A stretch of DNA of 64,000 nucleotides. Source: Pyrenopolyporus hunteri (taxonomy: Eukaryota; Ascomycota; Sordariomycetes; Xylariales; Hypoxylaceae). Positions 23,649 to 33,826 of this stretch are shown piece after piece. Both the position numbers and the translations under genes were made by a program. The stretch lies in contig CADCXC010000006.1 of the NCBI GenBank assembly GCA_902806595.1, forward strand, positions 306,414 through 370,413, given 5' to 3'. The notes under the pieces are model-generated. The model saw nothing but the letters and a program-made list of their open reading frames with translations. It was not told the origin of the DNA and ran no database searches. Every line of letters begins with the position of its first letter. Position 1 is the first letter of the stretch.

Positions 23649-25130
23649 TTAGGAGCCCTCACCGATGGCCGCTTTTTTCTCTCGCTCTTTTATCTCGTGC
23701 CGGAGTTGATGTAGCCCTGCAAGATAGTCTTCTTCTTCGCCAGCGTACCTCACCCAAAGGTCTTCGCACATGTCGACGTATTTCCGTGCCGCCGCCAACT
23801 CATTCGCACGCATATAAGCCCTGGCGATAGCCCCGTAGAACACGAGCAGCTGGGCTTCTAGCTTCTCCTCATCTACCAGGGACTGCATCTCTTCTGTGAG
23901 GTTTTCAATTGCAGCCACCGTGAGATTCGCTTTATTGTTCTCGCTCCCGTTCAATTCGTGGTAAATCTGCTGCAGCCGCTCCCGGTGCCTGTCCGAGGCG
24001 GCCCTTTGGCTCTTGGGCGAGGTGCAGAGAGAACATGTGCAGGAAAACCCCCAGTTTTTTAAGTCTTCTTTACGAGCTTCGTAGGACAGCCCCAACGGGA
24101 CGTCTAGGCCGGCGAGGTATTAGACCCATGGCAGATTGACGTAGTAGGCGCACTTACAACTTTGTGTAATTTCTTCCCCTTCCTCAATATCTCGCATTGC
24201 TATAACTTCCACCGTTAAGGTACGTGATGTATGCCGCCAGAATACACTGTTGACTGGTCAGCCCCCTAGTCGCGCCCCGAGATTGTCTAAATGCATACTT
24301 TGGCCTGCAATCGTGATTGATGCGCTATTTCGTTTAGTAACGAAGCGCGCGATTCTTCAAACATAGCCTGCTGGACTTACAGAAGCAATTGGAAGCAGAG
24401 CTAGGTGTGGTATTTCGAGGCCTAGCTCGACTCCAAAGATGTTCGTCCTCATAATGTCCTCAACGGGCTCGCCGCCGACATTACGAGCCAATGTCATGAT
24501 TTCGGTTTGTTGCCGCTCGGTGAGATGGCGAAGCGCCCTTTCCAAGACATCTTCCCGCAGTTCGGGTCCTACCATATCGAACAATCCCATATGCGCCAAT
24601 ATGGCTGGATAGTCTACCACCACCACTTCCCATTTCCGAATCTTCCGCTGTGCGATCAGCCCTTTACCCTTACCGGGTATCTCATCGATTATGAACAATG
24701 GGCTATTTCCCCCTTCCGTCGCGAGAGAGCTTGAGGGATGATCCCTGAGTTTAGGAGGCACAACCGAGTCGTCCAAGGCGTCGACCATATTTGCGGCAAG
24801 CACAGGGGTAGTTATAACGCTGAGACCCTTGTCCCCACGGAACGGCTCGAAGGTATAGAGGCAGAACTGGGGTCCCGGCGAATCGCCTGGTAACGGCTCT
24901 ATGCAGTATGGGCGGCGTTTCCACGGCGCCCAATTCCCTGTGTCGATAGCCGAGTCCTCATCTACGGGAAGCGGGCACACCTTCAGCTCATCCCCGCCGC
25001 CCAGGAGGTCGGCGCTGTTAGGGTCTGAAGAACAGACCTTAGGATTGAACTGTCTAGCGAGTGCCGATGTCGTGTCGAAAGAGGCCAAAGAGGCCAGGAT
25101 TACAGGTAACCAAGGGACACGGTGGAACAT
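23649..25130 (-). CDS. SET-domain protein with predicted signal peptide
   Basis: Four exons on the minus strand: 25130-24381, 24324-24299, 24246-24158 and 24103-23649 (439 aa). The introns are 56, 52 and 54 bp, all GT-AG and frame-preserving. Exon 2 is only 26 bp but encodes the SET core RINHDCRPN. The spliced product runs through GKGKGLIA (residue 153), RINHDCRPN (251-259), VFWRHTSRTLTVEV, MRDIEEGEEITQSY (276-289) and the post-SET cysteines CTCSLC (310-315), with a helical C-terminus. This is the layout of fungal SMYD/SET5-like proteins, presumed protein lysine methyltransferases. The N-terminus MFHRVPWLPVILASLASF resembles a signal peptide followed by a Cys-containing region, a feature of many fungal SET proteins of unknown location. 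The open frame extends 19 codons further upstream without an ATG, hence start 25130. Confidence 0.88.
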
Positions 25131-27195
25131 GGTCAACCAGAGTTCATGCAAAGAGAAGCGAGGCCGATGTTGCCCGGCGTAAACCAACGACGAATGACGT
25201 CTTAAGAAAACAGGAATATCTTGTAGCTGAGAATTTCCAGTGGAAATTTGTATTCTAGGCCGGGTCTAGGCTATTCCCAAATGATTCTCAGCTCAGGGTT
25301 ATGGTGCAACGTTTGTCAATGTGTCCAAAACACCATATTGGCGTATTGATACCTCATGGGCGGGTATTATACGCCAGATGCACTTCCGGCTAAATATAAT
25401 GGTATGCCCTCACGACGTAACCGAGGCCCCAGAGTCCAAAACCCTGAGTATTTGAAGTGTAAATTATTTACGGCACGTAAGAATATCGACTTTCCCGATC
25501 GAAATCGTAGATCGGTAGGTTTTATAAACTCTGGAAGCCAATTTAAAGAGACTCTAAGAATTAAATCCTAACGCAGTTGAGGCAACAACCGGAATGTTTG
25601 AAGTCTCCTACCAGATATACGGAGCTTATTATTAGACTTAATCTCACGCGAAGATATGAGGTCTTCTTCCTATTGTCATCTAGGTCGATAGGTCTAGATC
25701 CTGAACCACTTAGTAGCATCTGAATCAATTATGCTTGGGCTATGTGATAGAACACCTCTCTCTTAGAGGTGGCTTCGTTCTTGCCTAGTAGGTAATTACT
25801 CCATTCAATTGCAATATACCTGGCTTCGTATATTTTTCATCTTCCTGGTGAACCTCTTGAAACTCCTGTGGCAGTTAGCATATTACATTTACTAGTAGCG
25901 TAGCGTCTAATATAGCCTTTTCAAATAACAGTTAGGGCACAACTTGATATAGATTCTTGGATTGGATTTGGCGTATTTATTCATTACCTACCTACCTAGG
26001 TATCTAAGCAGTCAAGTTATGCGCTCAATGCCGTATGTTTAGGACACCCTCGAGGCAAACGCCCACTTTCAGCAGCTTTCTTTCCTCTCTGCAAGGGCAT
26101 TCCGCTTTCTCTATTTCCTTGCCACGGTTACAGGCCAATCCTTCTGCTCCATCTCGCTAATTCTCTCGCTGGTTTTGTAGCGAGATGCCTATCTTTTGGG
26201 TCTATTTGGGATGCCAAAATCCGTGACTGTCCGGCAGTAGTGAGTAAAATACTAAACGCTGTCTCTCCCTGTCGTTGTCGTGAAAGTAGAAAATTCAATA
26301 GCTGTTCACACCATTGTCTACCGTCTCCCAACTCGAGTTCGTTCAGTCCATCTATTACGCAAAATCGAACATGCGGCACGACCGCGTCTACTGACTCATC
26401 GTGGCGATGCGCGGGCCCATTTACCCTCCCGGGCTCCGTCCGCCCCGGCCGCCTCCCGATGCTGTAAGCGCCCGCCCTCCGTTTTGCAGTAGGGTCGGAC
26501 GGCCGTTTTTTTTAGAAACGGAGCCGTCGGGGGATTCGAATCATCTACTCGTACCGCTTCGGATGGCACCCCGGACTTTTTTCGCTTATGTTTTTCTTTT
26601 TTTTTATTATCGTATTTTTTTTTATCCCGCACGGAGTGCTTAATGATAGGCCTCGCCAGAAAATTACTATGTCAGAAGGGCGTCAAAATAAATGCCTCAG
26701 CCACACCAACCCCTAGACTTCTCGTCAACCTTTTCGTTCCTAAAATTTACTAACGTTAAAAAAAAGCCAATATATAAAGAACTTGTCCATAATGCTATCT
26801 ATCTATGAATTTTAATTGTGATAATACTAATAATGTATACCTAACGTTACAGCTAATACAATCTATAGTATTATTTGGGATACTTAGGTACTAGGCGTGG
26901 CTGGTGAAATAGGTGGGTGTGGCTGAGGCATTTATTTTGACGCCCTTGTGCCACGGTAGGGCTGTGGGTTCTTCGTCCCTTGGTCTCAGGTTAGGCTTCC
27001 CTGCGCCATGTCGTAACATTTGTTCATGTGATATCCACTCTTTCCGGTACAATCCTTGTTGTAGATGTGACATCAGACTGCGTTACCAAGTGGCTTAATC
27101 CCGAAATTCTGCCGGCGGCTGCGCGTGAGCCCAGACGGACCGCGCACCGCGACTTCTCGCGCTCCCTCCTCTCCCTCAAGCGCATTCCGCCCGTC
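25131..27195. other. Gene-poor region between the SET and FunK1 genes
   Basis: The only recognisable content is an NTPase relic at 26128-26379. The rest holds short open frames without motifs, a T-rich stretch near 26575-26625 and the palindrome ACCTAGGT at 25994-26001. The FunK1 frame is open upstream of its start (from about 27028) but contains no earlier in-frame ATG. Confidence 0.55.
26128..26379 (-). pseudogene. Fragment of a NACHT/STAND-type NTPase
   Basis: An open frame of about 84 residues carries a Walker B-like block, RFCVIDGLNELELGDG, followed by QLLNFLLSRQ and FSILLTTAGQSRIL. This spacing is typical of the Walker B to sensor-1 region of fungal NACHT or other STAND NTPases (hydrophobic-DG-NE, then a strand ending LTTxG). 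No P-loop is found upstream in frame and no effector or repeat domain is visible nearby, so it is a relic. It is too short to say which family the intact gene belonged to. Confidence 0.55.
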
Positions 27196-29576
27196 ATGAC
27201 AGACCAGTTCTCGAAGATCATCGAGGAAAACCCTATTGGTAAAGGCCTTGGTGCCTTCCGCGCCTCGTTCGGCGCCATCTGTGAAGGCGCAAGCATATCC
27301 CGCACTCTAGACGCGGTCGAGCGACTTGGCCAAGAGGGTAGGATAATCAGCTTCGTCCCGACATGACCCTCCGACCCTGACATGGTGCAGACCTCCAGAA
27401 TCTCACCCTTATCCTTCTTTCAAATCTACGAATTCTTCCTGCGTCTCGCCTGCTCCGTTCCAGCGGCCGTAGCGAGAACCTGTTCAGCGATCTCTCGAGA
27501 CTTGATTCCGCCGTCAGCTCCGACGACTTCGACTTCGACCGCATTATACCTCTCCTCAAGTCAGCAATTACCGACGATAACGATGTCCTCATCTGGAAAG
27601 AAGTCTACAAAGCGGTGACCCAACCTACCCCGCCTCCCCAGCCCATAGCCTCCTCCCTTCAGCAGACTCCGTGGCTTCACAATACGGGAAGCTTTGCGAA
27701 CTCTTCCGAGTACCGCAAAGATGTGGATAGAGTCCTTAGGGATGAATTAGGCGTTATGTACGTCGGACTCCCTCGATTCTACGAGACATTTTTCGGGCGA
27801 GTGGCAGATCTTAGGACAGCATCCGAGGCTGTCTTCGAGAAGTGCAAGGAAGGTAGCGAACCACTTTTTAGTGATGGATGGAGCGGATGGCCAAAAGATG
27901 CAAATCAGGACGATATCTTAAGCTGGTTTGCAGAGTTGAGCGAGAAGCTGGCAATGTTCGCAGAAGATTACAGGTCTATCCCAACATATCGACGACGGCC
28001 ACTCGCACAGCCTAACAAGCCGATCCAGGGTTCGACTGCGGAACGTAAGTTGGACGTCGGCTTCGTGGACGACCCAAAGGCCGGGAAGGACTCAAGATGC
28101 CACTGGTCACAAATCCTGGTACCAGGCGAGCTGAAAAAAAACCCAGCGGCCGATACGGCGGCGAAAGCGTGGCTAGACCTTGGTACGTACGCGAGGGAAG
28201 TCCTCGCCGCTCAAGATACTCGTCGCTTTATTTTAGGCTTTACTATCTGCGGATCTTTTATGAGGATATGGGAGTTTGACCGGCTTGGGGGCCTCGCATC
28301 CGAGCGGTTCGATATTAACGAAGATGGGTTGCGGTTTGTATCTACGGTCCTCGGGTTTCTCTGGATGAATAAAGAGGAACTCGGCTTCGATCCAACATTT
28401 ACAACGGCCAACGGCCAGCGGTTCATCGAGATCGAGCGGAACGGCTTGAAGGAACGTCTTATTATTGACGAGGTAATGCAACGAACACGTTGCGTTGCCG
28501 GTCGGGCTACGACATGTTGGAAAGCTCATCGCGAAGGACAACCACAGATACCACTTGTTATTAAAGATTCATGGCAATATTCGGAACGCGGCGAAGAAGG
28601 CGAATTATTACGCGAGGTAACTAGTAAAGGCGTCATTAACATCGCCAGACACTACTACCACGAAACAGTTCAGATATATAAAACGGACGACGACGTCCGA
28701 AATAAGGTCCGAGGAGGATTAGATGTCACTAGCGCCACGAACTACCGGCCGGGACGGTCAGCCCCCCCGTCGAATACGATAGCCTTAGTTTCGCGAAAAA
28801 GCCGTAGCAGTAGTATAGCTGCTGGTAAAAAACGATCGTCCAGTCAAGCCGGCGCCCCTCTACCACAAAACAAACGGTCTTGCTCGATATCTCGAGCTAG
28901 CGGCAATTTGTTAAATCGGGTGCATCGTCGTGTTATTCTTCGCGACTACGGAATCCCTATCTATAAGGCCAGCTCCCGAACGTTTCTACTTGCTGCGCTT
29001 GACGGCTGTATTGAAGGGCACGAATCCTTACGCAAAGCCGGTATCTTACATAGAGATATCTCTATTAATAACCTCTTAATTAACGAGGATATTAATAATC
29101 CCTCTTGGCCTTCTTTTTTGATTGACCTAGATCTCGCTATTAAAGAGCAACGAGAGGGCGCGTCGGGAGCTAAAGGAAAGACTGGTACGAGGGCATTTAT
29201 GGCAATCGGAGCGCTTTTAGGCGAGCAACATTCTTTCATGCACGATCTCGAGTCATTTTTTTGGGTATTGTTCTGGATATGCATTCATTGTGAAGGGCCT
29301 AACGAACACAGAGTCGTCGCACGGTTCGATAAATGGAATTATATCGATACCGAGGAGTTGGCGGAGCAGAAGAAAGGGCAAGTATCTCATGAGGGGGACT
29401 TCATCAGGACCGCTAAGGAGAATTTTACTCCTTATTATCAACCGTTGGTACCTTGGGTCAACCGGTTACGGAAAGCTGTATTTCCAAATGGTGGGAGATG
29501 GGAGAGAGAGGACGGAGGGCTATATATTCGGATGCGGCAGATCCTTCAGGAAGCCCAAAAGGATCCCACTACCTAA
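27196..29576 (+). CDS. FunK1-family protein kinase
   Basis: Two exons, 27196-27337 and 27391-29576 (775 aa). The 53-bp intron (GTAGGA...GTGCAG, CTGAC branch point) joins LGQE to DLQNLTLIL in frame. Exon 2 carries the conserved FunK1 N-terminal region (IIPLLKSAI, QQTPWLHNTGSFANSSEYRK) and then a kinase domain: Lys439 (LVIKDSW), EGELLREV as the likely alpha-C helix, catalytic HRDISINNLL at 601-610, DLD at 626-628 in place of DFG (usual in this family), and GTRAFMAIGALL as activation and P+1 segment. The key Lys, HRD Asp and Asn are present, so activity is plausible. A Ser/Lys-rich insertion (about 515-560) interrupts the catalytic domain. FunK1 kinases are expanded in filamentous fungi and their substrates are largely unknown. 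ATG 27196 is the only in-frame ATG upstream. Confidence 0.9.
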
Positions 29577-29607
29577 GCAAGAGCCAGGCAACCTGGTATT
29601 TGTATAA

Positions 29608-30130
29608 CTACCTTGCGTCTGCTCGTTTCAGCCGATCCCCTATAACATAGAGATACCGTTCTGTCCCTTCGGCATCCAAATCAAAAGCGAGCCGCACCAT
29701 CTCGTGGACGAGGCCTGCATCTGCCATTGGCAAGCGGCCAAGTTTTGTAAAGCAAGCATATATCCTCGATGCTGCGCTATCTAACACCTCGGCGAACGAG
29801 CTTCCGAGGGATCGCCCTGTCTTCCGCAGATCTACCTCAGCGTCTCGAAACTTCTTGGTGTATAACCTTCGAGCAAACTCTTGCCGCGACACGTTCCTAT
29901 GCGCAGGGTGATTGGGATCCTGAAGGATGCCTTGGATCTCCGTGTCCGACTCCAGTAGCGGAAATGGCATTGGGTAGTGATTGACTTGCCAGGGCGCAGT
30001 TTGGGCAAACTCCCAGTCGATGATCGCCCGGAAGTTGAATCTGTCGTCAATAAGGATGTTCTGCGTATTAAGGTCTATGTGGTGTATATGGTGAGTACCT
30101 GGATTCGACGTCGAGGGGGGTGAGAAGCAG
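29608..30130 (-). pseudogene. 5'-truncated aminoglycoside-phosphotransferase (APH)-like gene
   Basis: The minus-strand frame reads HHIDLNTQNILIDD, then AIIDWEFAQTAPW, NHYPMPFPLLESD and a helical tail ending at 29608 (RLKRADAR). These are the catalytic loop (D, N) and the metal-binding IIDWE block of an APH-fold kinase, i.e. only the C-lobe. The ATP-binding N-lobe is missing: upstream of about 30130 the frame loses similarity and the sequence passes at once into a plus-strand AAA gene that also lacks its 5' half. The remaining C-lobe is open without stops, so the truncation is the main damage and may be recent. The ancestral substrate is unknown; fungal APH-like proteins are diverse small-molecule or protein kinases. 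Confidence 0.7.
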
Positions 30131-30154
30131 GATGTTCTGACGCATGTATACTAG

Positions 30155-31321
30155 ACCTCGTTAACGTTAGTGGTCTTACGGCCCCGCGGATCGCAAAAAA
30201 TGCCATAGATCAATTGGTGATGCGACCCGAAACCAACAAGACTACGATAAAGGCTATCGCCGAGGCCTACACCGACAGCAAAAGCCAATCTGAACTGTTC
30301 AGTGCCGATTTCATCCACGGGAAGGGCGAGGGACAAATATTTCTCCTACATGGGCCGCCGGGTACCGGAAAGACGCTCACAGCGGGTAAGGCAGGAATTG
30401 GGGAATTCGCTTGGACAAGATGCTGATCCCATTCCAGAGTCTGTGGCCGAATACACGAAAAGGCCATTGCTCAGCATTACAGCAGCTGACCTGGGTCACG
30501 AGCCCGTTGAACTAGAGAAAAATCTCCTCAAGTTTTTTAGGGACGCTAACAATTGGGATGCGATTGTCCTGCTGGACGAGGCGGACGTATACCTCGAGCG
30601 GCGATCAACTAATGATCTGAGACGGAACAGTGTTGTGTCGAGTAAGTCCGAACTACCCTCTCCTAATCGAAAACAAGAGGGCGACGAGTGGAATAGAAGG
30701 GAACTAACTGACGAAGATTTTATAGTCTTCCTGCGCGCTCTCGAGTACTTCCAAGGCATCCTATTACTGACAACTAATCGTGTAGGACACTTCGACGAGG
30801 CCTTCCTGTCTCGTATTCACGTGTCCATCGGATATGAGCCTCTGGATGACCCGGCGCGAGAACAAACGCGGAACAACCCTTTCCGTAAGCTTAAGGAGGA
30901 TCACAAGCATGGTGGGCCGGAGATTCGCTACGAGTATGACGCCAAAGAATACGTCCGAAAGAGTGAAGAGGTCCGCAAATTGGCGTGGAATGGCCGCGAG
31001 ATTCGAAATGGTACGTTCGATCCACCTACCTTGCGTCCCGCTCCTAATGGTTGACGGCGGACGGCGGACGGCTGAAACGCGGCTTTCCAATCTGCCGTTG
31101 CTCTCGCGCTCTACGACTCCAAGGCTGCTAGAGAAAGGGGCGTTCCTATCGAGGATTCCGTCCCAGAAGTCAAGGAGACGCACCTGAGACAAATTGCACA
31201 GATGTCAACCGCATTCAAGAACTACATCACGTCCACCCATGAAGGTGTAAAGGACTCGGACATGGCATACAGGCTCGGGAACCGGGACGACAATTTCGGC
31301 TCATTGCAGGTTGAAAAGTGA
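30155..31321 (+). pseudogene. 5'-truncated AAA+ ATPase gene with a defective splice acceptor
   Basis: Exon pieces: about 30155-30385, 30438-30641, 30726-31010 and 31083-31321. The first two introns are canonical and restore LTA-ESVAEYTKRP and NSVVS-IFLRALEYFQG. Walker A GPPGTGKT is at 30352-30375, Walker B VLLDEADVY follows, then LLLTTNRVGHFDEAFLSRIH (sensor 1 and arginine-finger region) and a C-terminal lid ending GSLQVEK. This matches the C-terminal AAA module of large fungal ATPases that usually carry several hundred residues upstream. Here the similarity starts at about RIAKNAIDQLVMRPE, next to the APH fragment. The last intron (31011-31082) has a good donor (GTACGT) but ends GG where AG is expected; no nearby AG keeps frame. 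The 3' exon is otherwise open to the stop. Read as a recent pseudogene, although low-level non-canonical splicing cannot be excluded. Confidence 0.75.
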
Positions 31322-31539
31322 TTCAGTGCAGGTTGGATAATGTATAGAATATCGTTGCTATAGAAGCTTGGTAGTCAAATCAACCCCAGGAGACCGGTGA
31401 ACCTCTCTCGTTAGCTGCGCTACGGAATGCGCTACGGAATACGCCACTTGGGACCCGATGATCAGGTCTAGAACTTTGCAGTAGCTGCCCTTTCATCGAA
31501 GCGGCCCGATGATGAGCGAGCCGGACATCCAAAGCCCTG

Positions 31540-32549
31540 TTAGATTGTTGTCTCGCGGCGCTCCGGCGGCACCGTTCCTGCGAGAGCAGACTTCGCTCCG
31601 TCCATCTTCTTCGACACGGCCCCTAACACGGCCTTCACCATGTCGTCCGAGCCGAAGCTTGCGGGCCAGCCCCGCCAAGCCACGGTGTCGACGATGTCGC
31701 GTGTATGAGCCTTCCTCCACATCTCGTCGTCCGCATGCTCGAACTTTTTACGCGCCTCCTCGTCGTCGCCTAATTGGAAGAGCATCACACCCAACTGATG
31801 TGCCGGCGCTTTCATGTTGTCCAGCTCTTTGGCGATCTCGAGCAGGGGGGCCGCGAAGTCGTCGTCGGAGATGCCCGCCGTGATGACGAGGACGTTCAGG
31901 GGAGCTCGCTGGGGATCGAGTTTGAGCTGCTCGATATACCAGGAGAGGATCTTCTTCAGACGGGCGCCCAGCTTGCAGCTACCCCCGGGCTTGACGCTCT
32001 GGAAAATGGCTTGCGTGCTGTCCCTCTTCCCGGTGTCGCCGTGGACTTTACCAATGTGGTTATATCCCGACTTGCGAACGGACATGCCCGGGAAGTAAAG
32101 CATGGGGCGGTGGTTAACGAAGTAGATGTCGATTCCGTTTTCATCGTATTTGAGGCAGACGGGCGCCACAGCTTGGATAAGAGCAGACACCTAGGTAGCG
32201 TATAAAACATATCGTCAGCTTCTTAATCGGGTTCTCGTCGGGAAGGGTGTGATATCTATCTTGTGGCATGGGATCGTTGGGCTTGGTTGTGTTAGGGAGA
32301 TACTTACTATTGAGTATTAGCCATCGTCGATGAGGGGACGCCAGCCTTAATCCGGGATTATAGCTCTTGGGATAACTAGTGCGGCGTGTTTTCATACATA
32401 CCGTCACTCCACTGCCGTTTCATCGACGAGGAGTCGTCGATAAGGAACAGGGTCTCGAAGTACTGCAGAAACGAGAGCACCTCGGTATGCTCCTGGCCGG
32501 GTGCTTGGGGGACACCGGCAGTATCGTCGTCGTTGCGGTAGGTGGCCAT
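31540..32549 (-). CDS. von Willebrand factor A (vWA) domain protein, with one in-frame stop in exon 2
   Basis: Minus strand. Exon 1, 32549-32402, encodes MATYRNDDDTAG... and the MIDAS motif FLIDDSSSMKRQW (DxSxS). Exon 3, 32190-31540, encodes the rest of the domain: SALIQAVAPVCLKYDENG, GIDIYFVNH, SVKPGGSCKLGARL, NVLVITAGISDDD, LGVMLFQLGDDEEAR and a tail ending ERRETTI. A 38-bp exon 2 (32345-32308) with canonical sites fits the phase on both sides and reads GWRPLIDDG, but then meets TAA (32319-32317) before its GTAAGT donor. So either the gene carries one nonsense mutation, or the true exon 2 differs from my reading. All other codons are intact. These fungal vWA proteins bind a divalent metal and probably a protein partner; function is unknown. 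The intron 2 acceptor lies inside an ACCTAGGT palindrome. Confidence 0.65.
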
Positions 32550-33826
32550 GGTGGCTGGCGGCTTGCGTGGTCTGGGTCTATCTGTAAGAGGAAAACGTCA
32601 AGGCAAGGGGGAAAAGGGACCAGAGCGAGTCGATATAGTCGGACAGTCGGTATTTATATCATCACTCTTGTTCAGGAATAAGATACAGAAATACCCACGA
32701 TACAGAAGCTGTGCCCTTCAGGCGTTGATAAAAGTTAGGACCCTGAAAATATAAATATACGTAATTAGTTTGGCCGTGTTCGTGTTGCTGCCCACTTACC
32801 TTCTTCGACAATCCCCCGCACGTTCAGGGGCTACTTTTTTTTTTCGTTTTTCCAAGCCATCTCCTGCTGGATGTGGAGTATCCAAGCTCTGCCCCCTGGC
32901 TTTTATTTGATTGACCTTCCGTGATACGACATTTCTCCTGTTGTGGTACCGTGCCTGAGGCGCGTATATGCAATATAACGAGTATCGCTATACTTATAGC
33001 AGAACACGCCGTTCTTCTAGATGGGTCATTCCGTTACCAATCGTAGGTGATGTTTGGTACCAGAATTGATTTATACGTATTAGCGCTTATTGTGGATTTC
33101 TTGTTTCCTCTCCCTTCACAGGTACAGGTACAGGTACAGGTACCACACGCCATATTGTTTAGATCTCGGGCTATTGAAGCCAGGTTCTGAGAGAACTAAT
33201 TCTAGTTTTTTTTTTTTTTTTCCCCTTTCATCCCAATTGAGCCAACTTAGGATGGGAGTGGGTTGTTTCTCAATTCGCAATAGCCACCAGTTACTATCGT
33301 AACAAGAATCTCTTATTGTTATTACCTTACCGAAATACCTGGGTAGTACCTAATGTATTATCGGCAATGCAACTCTCTTTGTCAGTACCTCGTCCAGCCT
33401 GCCTTGGTTGACAAGGAGTTAGTTCTCACAAAGCAACCAAAAGACATTTACCTTCAGTGATCATGTACAATTCAATTATCGTACTACAAGTCCCAGCCAT
33501 GCCTGCTACACACGGTGCGTAGGCCGAAATCAATACCCTTTACCGCAGCATATAACTACCAAGCTGTTGAAAGATACCAATGAAGTCTCAGTTTCAACAA
33601 TAAAGGGGGCGGCCAAACAATAGGTTTGTCCGCCATCAATTGAGAATACACCATGACCGCGACCGTTTCCATAGGTAGGTAGGTAATACCCAACCTAATA
33701 TAAGAAGCTCTCGAGAAGCATGGCTAACCACGATTCAAACCCCCAGCTCTCAAGCAACATCATTAGCATCATCAGTCAAGGGTATCTCAACTTCTGCTCT
33801 ATCCCCAATTCCACCAAATAGCCAAC
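32550..33826. other. Divergent intergenic region
   Basis: Shared upstream region of the vWA gene (minus) and the 537-aa gene (plus). No gene is seen. It holds an (ACAGGT)4 microsatellite, a T run near 33206-33221, and an AGGTAGGTAGGT word near 33674. Confidence 0.6.
33118..33141. repeat. (ACAGGT)4 microsatellite
   Basis: Four perfect 6-bp units in the intergenic region. No further context. Confidence 0.9.

Noticed and set aside
26490..26600. tRNA-like B-box word GATTCGAATCC near 26529-26539 (minus strand)
   Set aside because: No T-stem, anticodon arm or acceptor pairing can be formed around it on either strand.
33118..33141. Short regular repeat considered as a CRISPR-like array
   Set aside because: A plain 6-bp microsatellite in a eukaryotic genome, with no spacers.
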